Positions 9,048-17,076 of a stretch of 64,000 nt of DNA are shown piece by piece. Position 1 is the stretch's first letter; the number at the start of each line of letters is the position of its first letter. Under the pieces are notes generated by a model that worked only from the letters and a program-made list of their open reading frames with translations, was not told where the DNA came from and did no database searches. Origin of the DNA: Hymenobacter lapidiphilus (lineage in GTDB: Bacteria; Bacteroidota; Bacteroidia; Cytophagales; Hymenobacteraceae). The DNA is taken from positions 1 to 64,000 of the forward strand of contig NZ_QVLT01000023.1 in the NCBI RefSeq assembly GCF_003417065.2, in the 5' to 3' direction. The position numbers were made by a program, and so were the translations under genes.

Positions 9048-11090
9048 TCAGGACAGAAATCCGGCTAGCTGGCCCGTATACGTAAGCGTGAGTTGGTGCA
9101 TAGCCCTGGTACAGGCCACGTAGAGCATGCTCTTGTCGACATCCGTGTGGTAGGTGCGGGCATTGGCGAAGGGCACCAGCACCTCATCAAACTCCAGGCC
9201 CTTGGCCAGGTGAGCCGTTGTGATGATGATGCCCTCCTGAAAGGATGATGACTCGTCCGTGAGCAGGTACACATCCGGGGCCTGCAGCGCCTCGAAGGCC
9301 TGCTCGGCCTGGTGTTGGGTTTTACAAATAATTCCCAGCGAATGACTGCCCGATTTTCGGAAGGCGGCCGTGAGTTGCCGGATCGTTTCCAGCTCCTCGG
9401 CGGGGCTGGCGCAGCGCACCACGGCCGGAGGCGGCCCGTGTCTTTCCAGCGGAATAATGTGGGGGTTGGGCGTGATGCGTTGCGTGAAGGCCGTAATTTC
9501 CACCGTCGAGCGGTAGCTGCGGTAGAGCCGGACCACATCGGCCTGCGGGAATACCCGCTCAATCATTTCGGCCGAGGAGGCGCTGTACGGGTTCACGGTC
9601 TGGCTCACATCACCCAGAATGGTTTTGCGGCAGGTAAACAGGCGCGACAGCACGGCGTACTGCACGGGGGTGTAGTCCTGCATTTCGTCTATCAGCAGGT
9701 GCTTGACGTGCGCATAGGTGCTGACGCCTTCCAGCCGGATGCGCAGATAAATAAGCGCAAACACGTCGGCGTACTCCAGCTTCAGGTTCTGGCCGAGCTT
9801 CAGCAGCGCGGGCTTGCCGGCCCAGCGGTAAAAGTCGCGGTAGATGTCGAGTACGTTGTGGAACCGGAACATACGGCTCATGGCCTCGCCAATGGTGCCC
9901 TTTTCATGCCCGCTGAGCTTGCGGCCGGTGGCGTGGCGCACGTAGTCGCGCACATCCTGCGCCACCAGCGCAAAGCGCTTCAGCAGCGGCACGCGGTGGT
10001 AGCCCTGGAATTTCTGCTCGATGACGGCCTTCGGAACCAGCGCGCTGCCCACCCGCAGATCCTGAAACGTGAAGTAGCTGTTTTCTATGTGCAGCAGATA
10101 CTGGTTGAGCTGACCAAGAAAATCGAACGAAGACTTAAATCGGATGCGCTCAATAAAGGCCGCATCATGGTGTTCGAGCAGGGCCGATACCTGCTCAAAG
10201 AAGGTCTGAAACGGGTAGCGGTTTTCGAGCAGATCGGCTGCCAGCTCCTCCATCACCATCTCCGGAATGTGCTCCTCTCCCAGCTCGGGCAGCACGTTGG
10301 AAATGTAGTCGGCAAATACCTTGTTGGGCGAGATGATGAGAATGTCGCTGGCGGCAATGGTTTCGCGGTAACGGTACAGCAGAAAGGCAATGCGGTGCAG
10401 GGCAATGGAGGTTTTGCCCGAGCCGGCCACGCCCTGGATGACCATCACCGGAGCACTCTCGTTGCGGATAACCGCGTTCTGGTCGCGCTGAATAGTGGCA
10501 ACAATGTTCTTGAGCTTGTCGTCCGACGACTTCGCCAGCTCGCGCTGCAGCACGTCGTCCTGAATGTTCACGTCGCTGTCGAGCAAAAACTCCAGGCGGC
10601 CGTCGCGGATGCGGTACTGGCGCTTAAGCCCAACGGTGCCGCGCACCGAACCGGAAGGAGTGGTATAGAAGGCCGGCCCCGGCTCGAAGTCGTAGAACAT
10701 CGACGAGATGGGCGCCCGCCAATCATAAATCAGGTTCGCGCGCTGCAACTCGTCGAAGAAGGAATAGATGCCTATATATACCGGCGTGGCCTCCTTGCCG
10801 GTGGCGGCGAAATCGAGGCGCCCGAAGTAGGGCGACTGGCCCAGCTTGAGCAGCTTGCGCTTGCGGCTGACGGCCGCTTCGCCCGTAAAGGCCATGCGGT
10901 TGATCGACTGGCCGGCTGCGACCATATCGGCCTCATCCATGCCCGACTGGTGCTCGTGGATGTATTGCTTTTTCTCCCGGAGCTCGTCAGAAAACTGCTT
11001 TACCGAGCCGTCTACCCGCCGGATAGCCTGCGTCAGCTGCTCCTTAATCTGCTCCAGGTATTCCTTCTCCTCCTGCTGGGTTGCGTTCAT
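9048..11090 (-). CDS. helD: UvrD/Rep-family helicase, HelD type
   Basis: A 680-residue superfamily 1 DNA helicase/ATPase. It shows an N-terminal coiled-coil arm (residues 1-60, typical of HelD), Walker A GVAGSGKTS (about 220-228), Walker B with LLIDEMQDY (about 475-485), motif III/IV residues (LGDVSQTVNPY, RLYRSYRST) and motifs V/VI (TTAHLAKGLEFDEVLVP, YVACTRAMHQL). HelD proteins remove stalled RNA polymerase and resemble helicase IV; which role applies here is inference. ATG 11090 is chosen because the 14 upstream residues are not conserved-looking. There are no partner genes. Confidence 0.9.
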   Translation of the reverse strand: MNATQQEEKEYLEQIKEQLTQAIRRVDGSVKQFSDELREKKQYIHEHQSGMDEADMVAAGQSINRMAFTGEAAVSRKRKLLKLGQSPYFGRLDFAATGKEATPVYIGIYSFFDELQRANLIYDWRAPISSMFYDFEPGPAFYTTPSGSVRGTVGLKRQYRIRDGRLEFLLDSDVNIQDDVLQRELAKSSDDKLKNIVATIQRDQNAVIRNESAPVMVIQGVAGSGKTSIALHRIAFLLYRYRETIAASDILIISPNKVFADYISNVLPELGEEHIPEMVMEELAADLLENRYPFQTFFEQVSALLEHHDAAFIERIRFKSSFDFLGQLNQYLLHIENSYFTFQDLRVGSALVPKAVIEQKFQGYHRVPLLKRFALVAQDVRDYVRHATGRKLSGHEKGTIGEAMSRMFRFHNVLDIYRDFYRWAGKPALLKLGQNLKLEYADVFALIYLRIRLEGVSTYAHVKHLLIDEMQDYTPVQYAVLSRLFTCRKTILGDVSQTVNPYSASSAEMIERVFPQADVVRLYRSYRSTVEITAFTQRITPNPHIIPLERHGPPPAVVRCASPAEELETIRQLTAAFRKSGSHSLGIICKTQHQAEQAFEALQAPDVYLLTDESSSFQEGIIITTAHLAKGLEFDEVLVPFANARTYHTDVDKSMLYVACTRAMHQLTLTYTGQLAGFLS

Positions 11091-11442
11091 CACGGCCGAC
11101 TCCTGAAAAATGAACCCCAAAGGTGGGGGCAAATTCTGGTCTATGGAAGCGCTGCGGCGTTGGCTGCTGTGGCAACCCAGCCCGGAGCCGCACCCGCCAA
11201 TACGGCAACAGGGCTGGCTGCCCGCGACTAATGAAGCATACCGGGCTTATTGATTCAGCGGATTTGCTACACCGATTCCCCTACGAGCTGGCAGTGGCAG
11301 TCTATTCAGGCAAGAATGGCCTGCCGGGCCTGCCAACGAACTCCGGCGGCATCTGCCTCACTGTTTCGGGAAGGAAAAGTGGCTGGCATACGTTGGCACG
11401 TTCGGCATGACGTATTTTTGCGGCTCATTCCTGTCTGATCCT
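11091..11442. other. Divergent intergenic region between helD and queG
   Basis: Holds the queG promoter (11393-11420). A 36-codon frame at 11143-11253 is possible but unsupported. No hairpin or RNA gene was seen. Confidence 0.5.
11393..11420 (+). promoter_or_regulatory. Bacteroidota-type promoter for queG
   Basis: TTG at 11393-11395, a 17-base spacer, and TATTTTTG at 11413-11420 match the TTG / TAnnTTTG consensus. The queG ATG is 22 bases further on. Confidence 0.6.
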
Positions 11443-12405
11443 ATGCTGCCAACAGCCCACTATACTGCTTTCATCAAACGCCGGGCGGCGGAGCTGGGCT
11501 TCATGTACTGCGGCATTTCGGAAGCCGGGTTTCTGGAGGAGGAAGCCCCGCGCCTCGAAAACTGGCTCAATAAGAACATGCATGGCCAGATGGCCTACAT
11601 GGCCAACCACTTCGACAAGCGCCTCGACCCGCGCCTGCTGGTCGACGGCGCTAAATCGGTTATTTCGCTGCTGCTCAACTATTATCCGCCCGAGGAAACC
11701 CGGCAGCCCGCCGACACGCTGCAGGTAAGCAAGTACGCCTACGGCCGCGACTACCACTTCGTCATCAAAGACAAGCTGAAAGAGCTGCTCCACGATATGC
11801 AGCAGGAGATAGGGGAGGTGGGCGGCCGCTGCTTCGTCGATTCGGCCCCGGTGATGGACAAGGCCTGGGCTAAAAAGAGCGGCCTGGGCTGGGTGGGCAA
11901 GAACGCCAACCTGATTACGCCCGGCGTGGGCTCGTTCTACTTCATTGCCGAGCTGATTGTGGACGTGGCCCTCGACTATGACGGCCCCATTAAAGACTAC
12001 TGCGGCACCTGCACCAAATGCGTGGATGCCTGCCCCACCCAGGCCATTACCGAGCCGTACGTGGTAGATGGCAGCAAGTGTATCAGCTACTTCACCATCG
12101 AGCTCAAAGACCAGATTCCGCGGGAAGTGGAAGGCAAGTTCGGCAACTGGGTATTCGGCTGCGACATCTGCCAGGATGTGTGCCCCTGGAACCGCTTTGC
12201 CAAGCCCCACCACGAGCCGCAGTTCCTGCCCCACCCGGCTCTGAAAGACCTAACCCGCGGCGACTGGCAGGAAATCACCCACGAACTGTTCTCGGAGTTG
12301 TTTCGTCAGTCGGCCGTGAAACGTACCGGCTACGTCGGGCTGCAGCGCAACATCCGCTTCGTAACAACCGACGATGGGTTCGGGGCCAATACTCCAGCAG
12401 GCTAA
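11443..12405 (+). CDS. queG: Epoxyqueuosine reductase QueG
   Basis: QueG carries out the last step of queuosine biosynthesis in tRNA, reducing epoxyqueuosine with cobalamin and two [4Fe-4S] clusters. The 320-residue protein has the cluster cysteines as CxxCxxCxxxCP at residues 187-197 and a second set at 213, 240, 243 and 247 ([10 protein letters not shown]). The likely catalytic Asp is D133 in [13 protein letters not shown], followed by the signature [11 protein letters not shown] 11443 is chosen because the 12 upstream in-frame residues overlap the promoter. The length is usual; the C-terminal HEAT-like extension of some homologues is absent. A terminator follows. Confidence 0.96.
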   Translation: MLPTAHYTAFIKRRAAELGFMYCGISEAGFLEEEAPRLENWLNKNMHGQMAYMANHFDKRLDPRLLVDGAKSVISLLLNYYPPEETRQPADTLQVSKYAYGRDYHFVIKDKLKELLHDMQQEIGEVGGRCFVDSAPVMDKAWAKKSGLGWVGKNANLITPGVGSFYFIAELIVDVALDYDGPIKDYCGTCTKCVDACPTQAITEPYVVDGSKCISYFTIELKDQIPREVEGKFGNWVFGCDICQDVCPWNRFAKPHHEPQFLPHPALKDLTRGDWQEITHELFSELFRQSAVKRTGYVGLQRNIRFVTTDDGFGANTPAG

Positions 12406-12414
12406 AACCCAAAG

Positions 12415-12463
12415 CGCAAGGGCCGGGCAGCGCTACCAGTAGGTGCGGTGCCCGGCCCTTGCG
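12415..12463. terminator. Intrinsic terminator between convergent queG and a small gene
   Basis: A perfect 15-base stem (12415-12429 with 12449-12463) begins ten bases after the queG stop. It is GC-rich, with no long T-run on the plus side. Confidence 0.65.
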
Positions 12464-12500
12464 GTGCCGGCTGCGTTGTGTGCAGCAGGAGAGGTGGGGC

Positions 12501-12695
12501 TTACCCCAAAGCAGGCTGCCCGAAAACCCGGTTCAGAAGGCGATGATAAACTCTGGAGAATTGCTGGTAGCACCAAGCTTTAAGTTCCAGCAAATCGGCG
12601 GGTACCAGATTCCGCAGGGCTTTGCGCAATTCCTTCTCAAACAGAATTTTGTCGAAGCTAACCTTCAGCAAAATAGTTTTGGCATACTCCAACAT
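12501..12695 (-). CDS. Small conserved-looking protein (64 aa), function unknown
   Basis: A 64-residue, mostly helical, soluble protein beginning MLEYAKTILLKVSFDKILFE and containing ELRKALRNL and LKAWCYQQFSRVY. It resembles small hypothetical proteins I associate with Cytophagales genomes, with a conserved ATG and length. It converges with queG. No domain or catalytic motif is visible. Confidence 0.7.
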   Translation of the reverse strand: MLEYAKTILLKVSFDKILFEKELRKALRNLVPADLLELKAWCYQQFSRVYHRLLNRVFGQPALG

Positions 12696-12921
12696 GGCGT
12701 TGAATAATTTGGGGTGGGAAAGGTGGGAGGATAGGTAAGAACGAAGAGTTAGAAGGTGGAAAGATGATTTTGAGCGGGCAAACTGCCCCTTGTACGGCTG
12801 CTACACAAAAAGGGCACGAGTTACCCGAAACCGGATAGTCCCTTTCTTGAAAGATACAAAATTTTGCCGGACAGATGCAACCGCCATACCGGCGGCTACA
12901 GCAGCAAACCGGGCTAAAAAA

Positions 12922-12955
12922 GCAGGCGTAGCGTGGAAAACCACGCTACGCCTGC
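12922..12955 (-). terminator. Intrinsic terminator of the ferritin-like gene cluster
   Basis: A perfect 15-base stem (12922-12936 with 12941-12955) with a 4-base loop is followed on the minus strand by a run of six T (complement of 12916-12921). It lies just after the stop of the last ferritin-like gene. Confidence 0.9.
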
Positions 12956-12993
12956 AATAAACGAGTGTTACCGACCGGCCGTTAGGCCCGTAT

Positions 12994-13923
12994 TTAGTAC
13001 GTGAACAGGGCCGCCACATTGGTGGCGATAACCGCGTCGGCGGGTTCGTCGAAGGCCTCGGCCACCTTGCGCAGGATGGCTTCTGCGCTTAGTGGTGGCG
13101 TTGCCACGTTAATGGGCAGGGTCGAATCGAAGGGCACCGAAACCAGCGGTCCTCCCTGGCCACTGGAGTCGCTGGCGTTGTAGGTCTGAATGAAACCTGA
13201 TTCGCCTTCGTACACCTTGGCAATGGCCGGGCTGGGGGCGGCCACCGGCGCATCGTTGGGGCTAACCCAGCTTTTCACCACGGCCCCGCGCTGCCGGCGC
13301 ATGGTGCGCAGGTGCGAGGCATGGCGGGCCTCGGCCGAGTGGCTGCGCAGCATTGTTTCGGTGAGGTAGGCGTCGGACCGCACAAAGTCAACCTGGCTCT
13401 TGTAGGCGCGTACGGCCACGTCTTTAACCACCTGCGCCACCAGCAAATAGGTATCGGGGTTGGTCTGGATGTCGGGATAGAGTGCGGTCTGGGCACCGTT
13501 CCGGCTGCCCGTAAAATCGTAGCGCGGCGCGGCAGGCAACGTGGCACCACCATCGGTAATCAGCCGCGAAAACAGGGCAACGCGTTGCACCTCCTGCTGC
13601 TGAATAACCTGAATGCCGGCTTTTTCGGCTGCCGTGAGGGGCAAGGCCGGGTATCCGGGCACCAGGCCTAGGGCGCGCGAGTGCAGCTCGTTGCCGAGGG
13701 CCGCCAGCTGGCGAACCAGCAACAGCACATCGAGGCGGGTGCGGGTGTCGAGGGCGCCGGCAGTGGCCGGCTGGCCGAGGGCGCTCAGGAGCAGGCCCGG
13801 CAGCAGAGCCGTACCAGCCTGGCCCAGCCGGCCCAGGGCGGCGCGGCGTGGGGCCGCCAGTTGAGGTGCGGCAGAAGTCGAATCGAGGTCGGCCAACCGG
13901 GCCAGCAGGTTCAGAAAGTCCAT
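12994..13923 (-). CDS. Ferritin-like domain protein B', degenerate metal site
   Basis: A 309-residue exported protein, paralogous to the gene at 14961-15776 and in the same order after its partner. The N-terminal RR-containing hydrophobic stretch (PRRAALGRLG, then LLPGLLLSALG) suggests Tat export. A ferritin-like four-helix region follows. Compared with the upstream copy, the helix 1 Glu is Ala, the helix 2 ExxH reads EVQR (His lost) and the helix 3 Glu is Lys (VVKDVAVRAYK). Only the helix 4 ExxH (SAEARHASH) is intact. A normal di-iron site therefore looks impossible. The last gene of the cluster, it is followed by a clear terminator. Confidence 0.85.
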   Translation of the reverse strand: MDFLNLLARLADLDSTSAAPQLAAPRRAALGRLGQAGTALLPGLLLSALGQPATAGALDTRTRLDVLLLVRQLAALGNELHSRALGLVPGYPALPLTAAEKAGIQVIQQQEVQRVALFSRLITDGGATLPAAPRYDFTGSRNGAQTALYPDIQTNPDTYLLVAQVVKDVAVRAYKSQVDFVRSDAYLTETMLRSHSAEARHASHLRTMRRQRGAVVKSWVSPNDAPVAAPSPAIAKVYEGESGFIQTYNASDSSGQGGPLVSVPFDSTLPINVATPPLSAEAILRKVAEAFDEPADAVIATNVAALFTY

Positions 13924-13942
13924 GAGAAAGAAAAAGCGGGGC

Positions 13943-14668
13943 TTAAAGACGCATCAGGTTGTCGGCTACCAGCACTATCGGTACCAGTGGGGCGAGCAGC
14001 TTGGCCACTTCAACGGGCGTTTTTACCGTGTCGAGTCCGGCCTCGTTACCGGTAGGCGTTATCACGTCGGAGCCGGCGAAGGAGTTGGGCTCGGCCTGGT
14101 CGCGCACAAAGGCCGCGTGTCGGGCCTTCACAGACGTTATCTTGAGCAGCAGGCGCAGGTAGCTGCTGTTGGCCAGCCGCCGGCCCAGGCCGTTGTAGGC
14201 ACCCACCGCAAGGTCTTCGAGCGTGCGGGCCGCCTCGTACACGCCCTTGCGCGTGGTAAGCGTGTAAGGCGTGAAGTTGAACTCCAGCGCCGTCGTCAGG
14301 CCATTATCGTAGACTGACGTACCCAGCACCGACTTGTAAAATTCGCGGTAGATAACCTCGTGGTCGCGCATGTCCACGAAAGCGGCCGTGTCGGCGGCCG
14401 TAAAATCGGCCGGGGGCGTTGTAACCACCTTTTGGTAAAGCGCCGCCTGTATCTGTGCCAGCAGGTAAGTCAGGTTGAGGATGCCCGTGTCGTTGGCCGC
14501 AAAGACCAGTGTGCCGGTACCGGCATCCGGCACTGGCTTCGGGTCATCATCGTTGCCGCAGCCGGCCATTACCAGCGCCGAGGAAGCAGCCGTAGCACCG
14601 GCCACCCGTAAAAAAGTGCGCCGGCGCAGGGCCCGGCCCGAAAAAGAAGTGTCTGCCAAATCAGCCAT
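13943..14668 (-). CDS. Ferritin-like lipoprotein A', degenerate metal site
   Basis: A 241-residue protein with a Tat-type leader (RRRTFLRVAG) and a lipobox ending MAGC, so it is predicted to be an exported lipoprotein. The ferritin-like domain is paralogous to the gene at 15806-16528. Ligand positions differ: the helix 1 segment reads LAQIQAALY instead of LEQLEAAFY (both Glu lost), helix 2 reads HEVIY instead of HEAIH (His to Tyr), helix 3 keeps Glu (TLEDLAVGAY), and helix 4 reads SVKARH instead of SVEARH (Glu to Lys). ATG 14668 is chosen because it gives the leader. The next gene starts 19 bases after its stop. Confidence 0.87.
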   Translation of the reverse strand: MADLADTSFSGRALRRRTFLRVAGATAASSALVMAGCGNDDDPKPVPDAGTGTLVFAANDTGILNLTYLLAQIQAALYQKVVTTPPADFTAADTAAFVDMRDHEVIYREFYKSVLGTSVYDNGLTTALEFNFTPYTLTTRKGVYEAARTLEDLAVGAYNGLGRRLANSSYLRLLLKITSVKARHAAFVRDQAEPNSFAGSDVITPTGNEAGLDTVKTPVEVAKLLAPLVPIVLVADNLMRL

Positions 14669-14725
14669 ACGCGAAAATAAACCCGACAAGCAACAACCCA
14701 ACGCAGGTTGCCAAGTCCCGGAGGG

Positions 14726-14733
14726 CAAAGGTA
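14726..14733 (-). promoter_or_regulatory. Candidate -7 element for the A'-B' ferritin-like pair
   Basis: TACCTTTG on the minus strand, 57 bases upstream of the A' ATG. I see no clear TTG at the usual upstream distance, so only the -7 half is supported. Confidence 0.4.
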
Positions 14734-14893
14734 CTCCTTTGAACCCGGATGCTCTACCGCCACGATACCGATACTGGCCGGAAGGTTGCCAGGCCAGCGC
14801 ACCGGACAGTGCATCTGGCACCTGCACCGCGCCGTTTAGCCTGCCCAGCCCCCTGCTCTGGCACAGATGTCACGCCATGCGGGAATCCTGTCA

Positions 14894-14935
14894 AATAAAA
14901 ACAGGCTGCTCCTTACGGAACAGCCTGTTTTTATT
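14894..14935 (-). terminator. Intrinsic terminator after ferritin-like gene B
   Basis: A 15-base perfect stem (14894-14908 with 14921-14935), extended by three further pairs, with A/T-rich ends. It lies between the two ferritin-like pairs, so they are probably separate transcripts. Confidence 0.8.
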
Positions 14936-14960
14936 GGGAAAGCAAAAAAGCTGTAGCAGC

Positions 14961-15776
14961 TTATCCTTGTACCAAACCACCAGCGCGCGAAGCGTCGAGC
15001 ACTTCGGCCATGGTCAGGATTTCGTCGAACGAAGCGGCAGCATCATTGGCCGAGTAAGGCGTGCCGAGCTGGCTGGTGATGTTAACGTTCGATTGGATAA
15101 CGTTGTCCTCGCGGATAGTACCGGTGTATACCGGACCCAGCGGAGCAGGCAGGTTAGAGTCAGAAGCTGGAATCCAGGCTGGCTGCATGCGCATGCCGCG
15201 GATGTGAGCTGCGTGACGAGCTTCTACCGAGTGAATCTGAAGAGCCACCTGGAGCAGACTGGTCGTACCGGCCATTTTGCCTAGCAAGTTACCAGCCTGA
15301 CCTTTATAGGCCCGTACACCGGTGTCTTCCAATGCCTGGGCTACTACCAACTGGGTAGGATAGTCGGCTGGGAAAGCCGAAGTCTTAAATTTTACGTTCG
15401 TCACGGGCGTGCCGTTCAGCGCTCTGATGGTATCAGACAGCAGCTTAACGTGAGCAGTTTCGTGCTTCAGGATAGTAGCAATGGCTCCGGCGGCGACACC
15501 AGCGGGTACTCTGCCGGCAGCAGTCATTTTCTTATAGAAGTCTTCTTCCAGCAACTCCAGGGTCAACGCGTAGTTGAGGACTTCAACAACACTGGGAGTC
15601 GTCGTCTGGCCATAGGCCTTCGAAAACAGCGAGGATACGAAAACTGGGGCGGCAGCCAGGGCGCCCATTTTGGCGGTGTTGCCAAGGCTTTTGAATACTG
15701 CCCGACGGGAGTCGAAACGGCCCAGTACGTCGGCGTCTACTTCCGACAGTTGCTCGATTATGCGAAGTATGTTCAT
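14961..15776 (-). CDS. Ferritin-like domain protein B, intact metal ligands
   Basis: A 271-residue exported ferritin-like protein. A Tat-like leader (SRRAVFKSLG, then a hydrophobic AAAPVFVSSLFSKAYG) precedes a four-helix domain with all expected ligands: LELLEEDFY (helix 1 Glu), HETAH (helix 2 ExxH), ALEDTGVRAY (helix 3 Glu) and SVEARHAAH (helix 4 ExxH). It could bind a di-iron centre in the periplasm; the physiological role (iron storage, peroxide or desiccation defence) is not shown. It starts 29 bases after the stop of its lipoprotein partner. Confidence 0.88.
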   Translation of the reverse strand: MNILRIIEQLSEVDADVLGRFDSRRAVFKSLGNTAKMGALAAAPVFVSSLFSKAYGQTTTPSVVEVLNYALTLELLEEDFYKKMTAAGRVPAGVAAGAIATILKHETAHVKLLSDTIRALNGTPVTNVKFKTSAFPADYPTQLVVAQALEDTGVRAYKGQAGNLLGKMAGTTSLLQVALQIHSVEARHAAHIRGMRMQPAWIPASDSNLPAPLGPVYTGTIREDNVIQSNVNITSQLGTPYSANDAAASFDEILTMAEVLDASRAGGLVQG

Positions 15777-15805
15777 GATGATGGCTCGTTAAAAGGAAGG
15801 AGGAA

Positions 15806-16528
15806 TTACTTACCGACTCTCGAAGCGTCGAGCTTCTCTTTGATGAAGCTCTGAGCCGCCGTTACCACTTCGACCGGCTCCATGGCTTTGTCGAGGCCGT
15901 TGGCGTCGATGATGCTGTCATCAGCAAACGAGCCGGGGGAAATCAGGTCGCGCACATAAGCGGCGTGGCGGGCTTCTACCGATACAATCTGTCCGGCAAT
16001 TACCAAGTAAGCCGGCGTCTTCAGGTATTTACCTGCACCATTATAGGCCGCTACTCCCAAATCCTCGAACGTTTTGGCAGTGGCCAATACCGAAGCACGC
16101 TTCGTAAAGTCGACGGAAGTGAAGATAGGCGTCAGGCCGGGGATAATCTGGCCGGGCGCGTCGCGCGTGATGGCGGCCTTGAAAAAGTCGCGGTGAATAG
16201 CTTCGTGTGCGGCTACCTGGTTGAAGTAATCTTTTTCCAGGGTCGAGAAGTCGGCGGCTGGAGTAGCCTTCACCTGGGCATAGAAAGCAGCTTCGAGCTG
16301 CTCCAGGGCGTAAGCGTAGTTGAGCACGCCTACATCGCCCGAACCCAGATTAACCGTGCCATTGGGCGTAACGATTTCGTTATCGTCGTCGTCGCAGCCC
16401 GAGAGCAGCAGAGCAGTAGCTCCGGCGGTAGCCCCGGCATACATGAAGAATGAGCGACGCTTGATGGGCGTGTACAGCGGCTTGGCGAATTCCGCCTCTT
16501 CGCTGGCATTTTGCTTGATGTTGGACAT
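15806..16528 (-). CDS. Ferritin-like lipoprotein A, intact metal ligands
   Basis: A 240-residue protein with a Tat-type leader (IKRRSFFMYAG) and a lipobox at LLSGC, followed by an acidic DDDDN stretch. The ferritin-like domain shows LEQLEAAFY (helix 1), HEAIH (helix 2), TFEDLGVAAY (helix 3) and SVEARHAAY (helix 4), so the di-iron ligands are complete. ATG 16528 is chosen over 16558 because the leader then has a usual length. It is the first gene of the A-B pair, and the A'-B' pair downstream is its tandem duplicate. Confidence 0.88.
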   Translation of the reverse strand: MSNIKQNASEEAEFAKPLYTPIKRRSFFMYAGATAGATALLLSGCDDDDNEIVTPNGTVNLGSGDVGVLNYAYALEQLEAAFYAQVKATPAADFSTLEKDYFNQVAAHEAIHRDFFKAAITRDAPGQIIPGLTPIFTSVDFTKRASVLATAKTFEDLGVAAYNGAGKYLKTPAYLVIAGQIVSVEARHAAYVRDLISPGSFADDSIIDANGLDKAMEPVEVVTAAQSFIKEKLDASRVGK

Positions 16529-17076
16529 TAGAGAAATAGTTTGGGTGAAAAAAGGCAAGATGAATCTGCGCGCCCTGGGGCAGTGAATTACGAGTCAGGA
16601 ACTTCTGCCGAAATGAGCGGTGGAGTAGTTGCTGGGTAGAGTTACGGCTGCAACTCGGCAGTGGATTGAGAATAACCGAAATTCTGTAACATATTATATG
16701 CAATGTGCTGATAGATAGAAGTCTCCTTTTTCAGGATAAGGCGTATTGTTCTATGGAATGCCCCAATGAAAGGCGCCTGATAATCAGTTGAGTGTCGTGA
16801 GAAAATGCTGGTATTGAATTTGTGCGCAACTGAAACAGGGAGTTGTTGAGCTTGCGGAGAAGCGCAGTGGTTGGCTTCTCCTAGTTGCACTGTTGCCGAT
16901 AGCCTCCGCTCTACCCCGCGGCTCAACCACAAAGCGCCAACGGCTGCGCCTCCAAATTGTTCTGGGCCAACCCGGGGGTGGCCCCACGAACAAACCGCCA
17001 ACCGGGGGTTGGCGGGCCCAGCAGCCCCAAAACAGTTTTTCGTAACTTTGAAACCCACCCGCTGAAGTTGGGCCTC
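16529..17076. other. Divergent intergenic region between ferritin-like and batD genes
   Basis: About 550 bases. It contains the batD -7 element (17043-17050) and an 8-base inverted repeat at 16856-16863/16874-16881. I find no clear promoter for the ferritin-like pair and no gene. Confidence 0.5.
17043..17050 (+). promoter_or_regulatory. Candidate -7 element for batD
   Basis: TAACTTTG, 26 bases upstream of the batD ATG. No well-placed TTG was seen. Confidence 0.45.

Noticed and set aside
9312-11231. A 639-codon open frame on the plus strand opposite helD, and similar long antisense frames opposite nagB, secDF, recQ and the DUF2723 gene
   Set aside because: They follow from high GC and third-position bias of the real genes; their translations have no recognisable motifs.
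11143-11253. A 36-codon frame (MEALRRWLLWQ...) between helD and queG
   Set aside because: Natural-looking start, but too short, with no promoter and no recognised relative.
16856-16881. An 8-base hairpin considered as a terminator
   Set aside because: No T-run, and it does not follow a gene end; left as a minor note.
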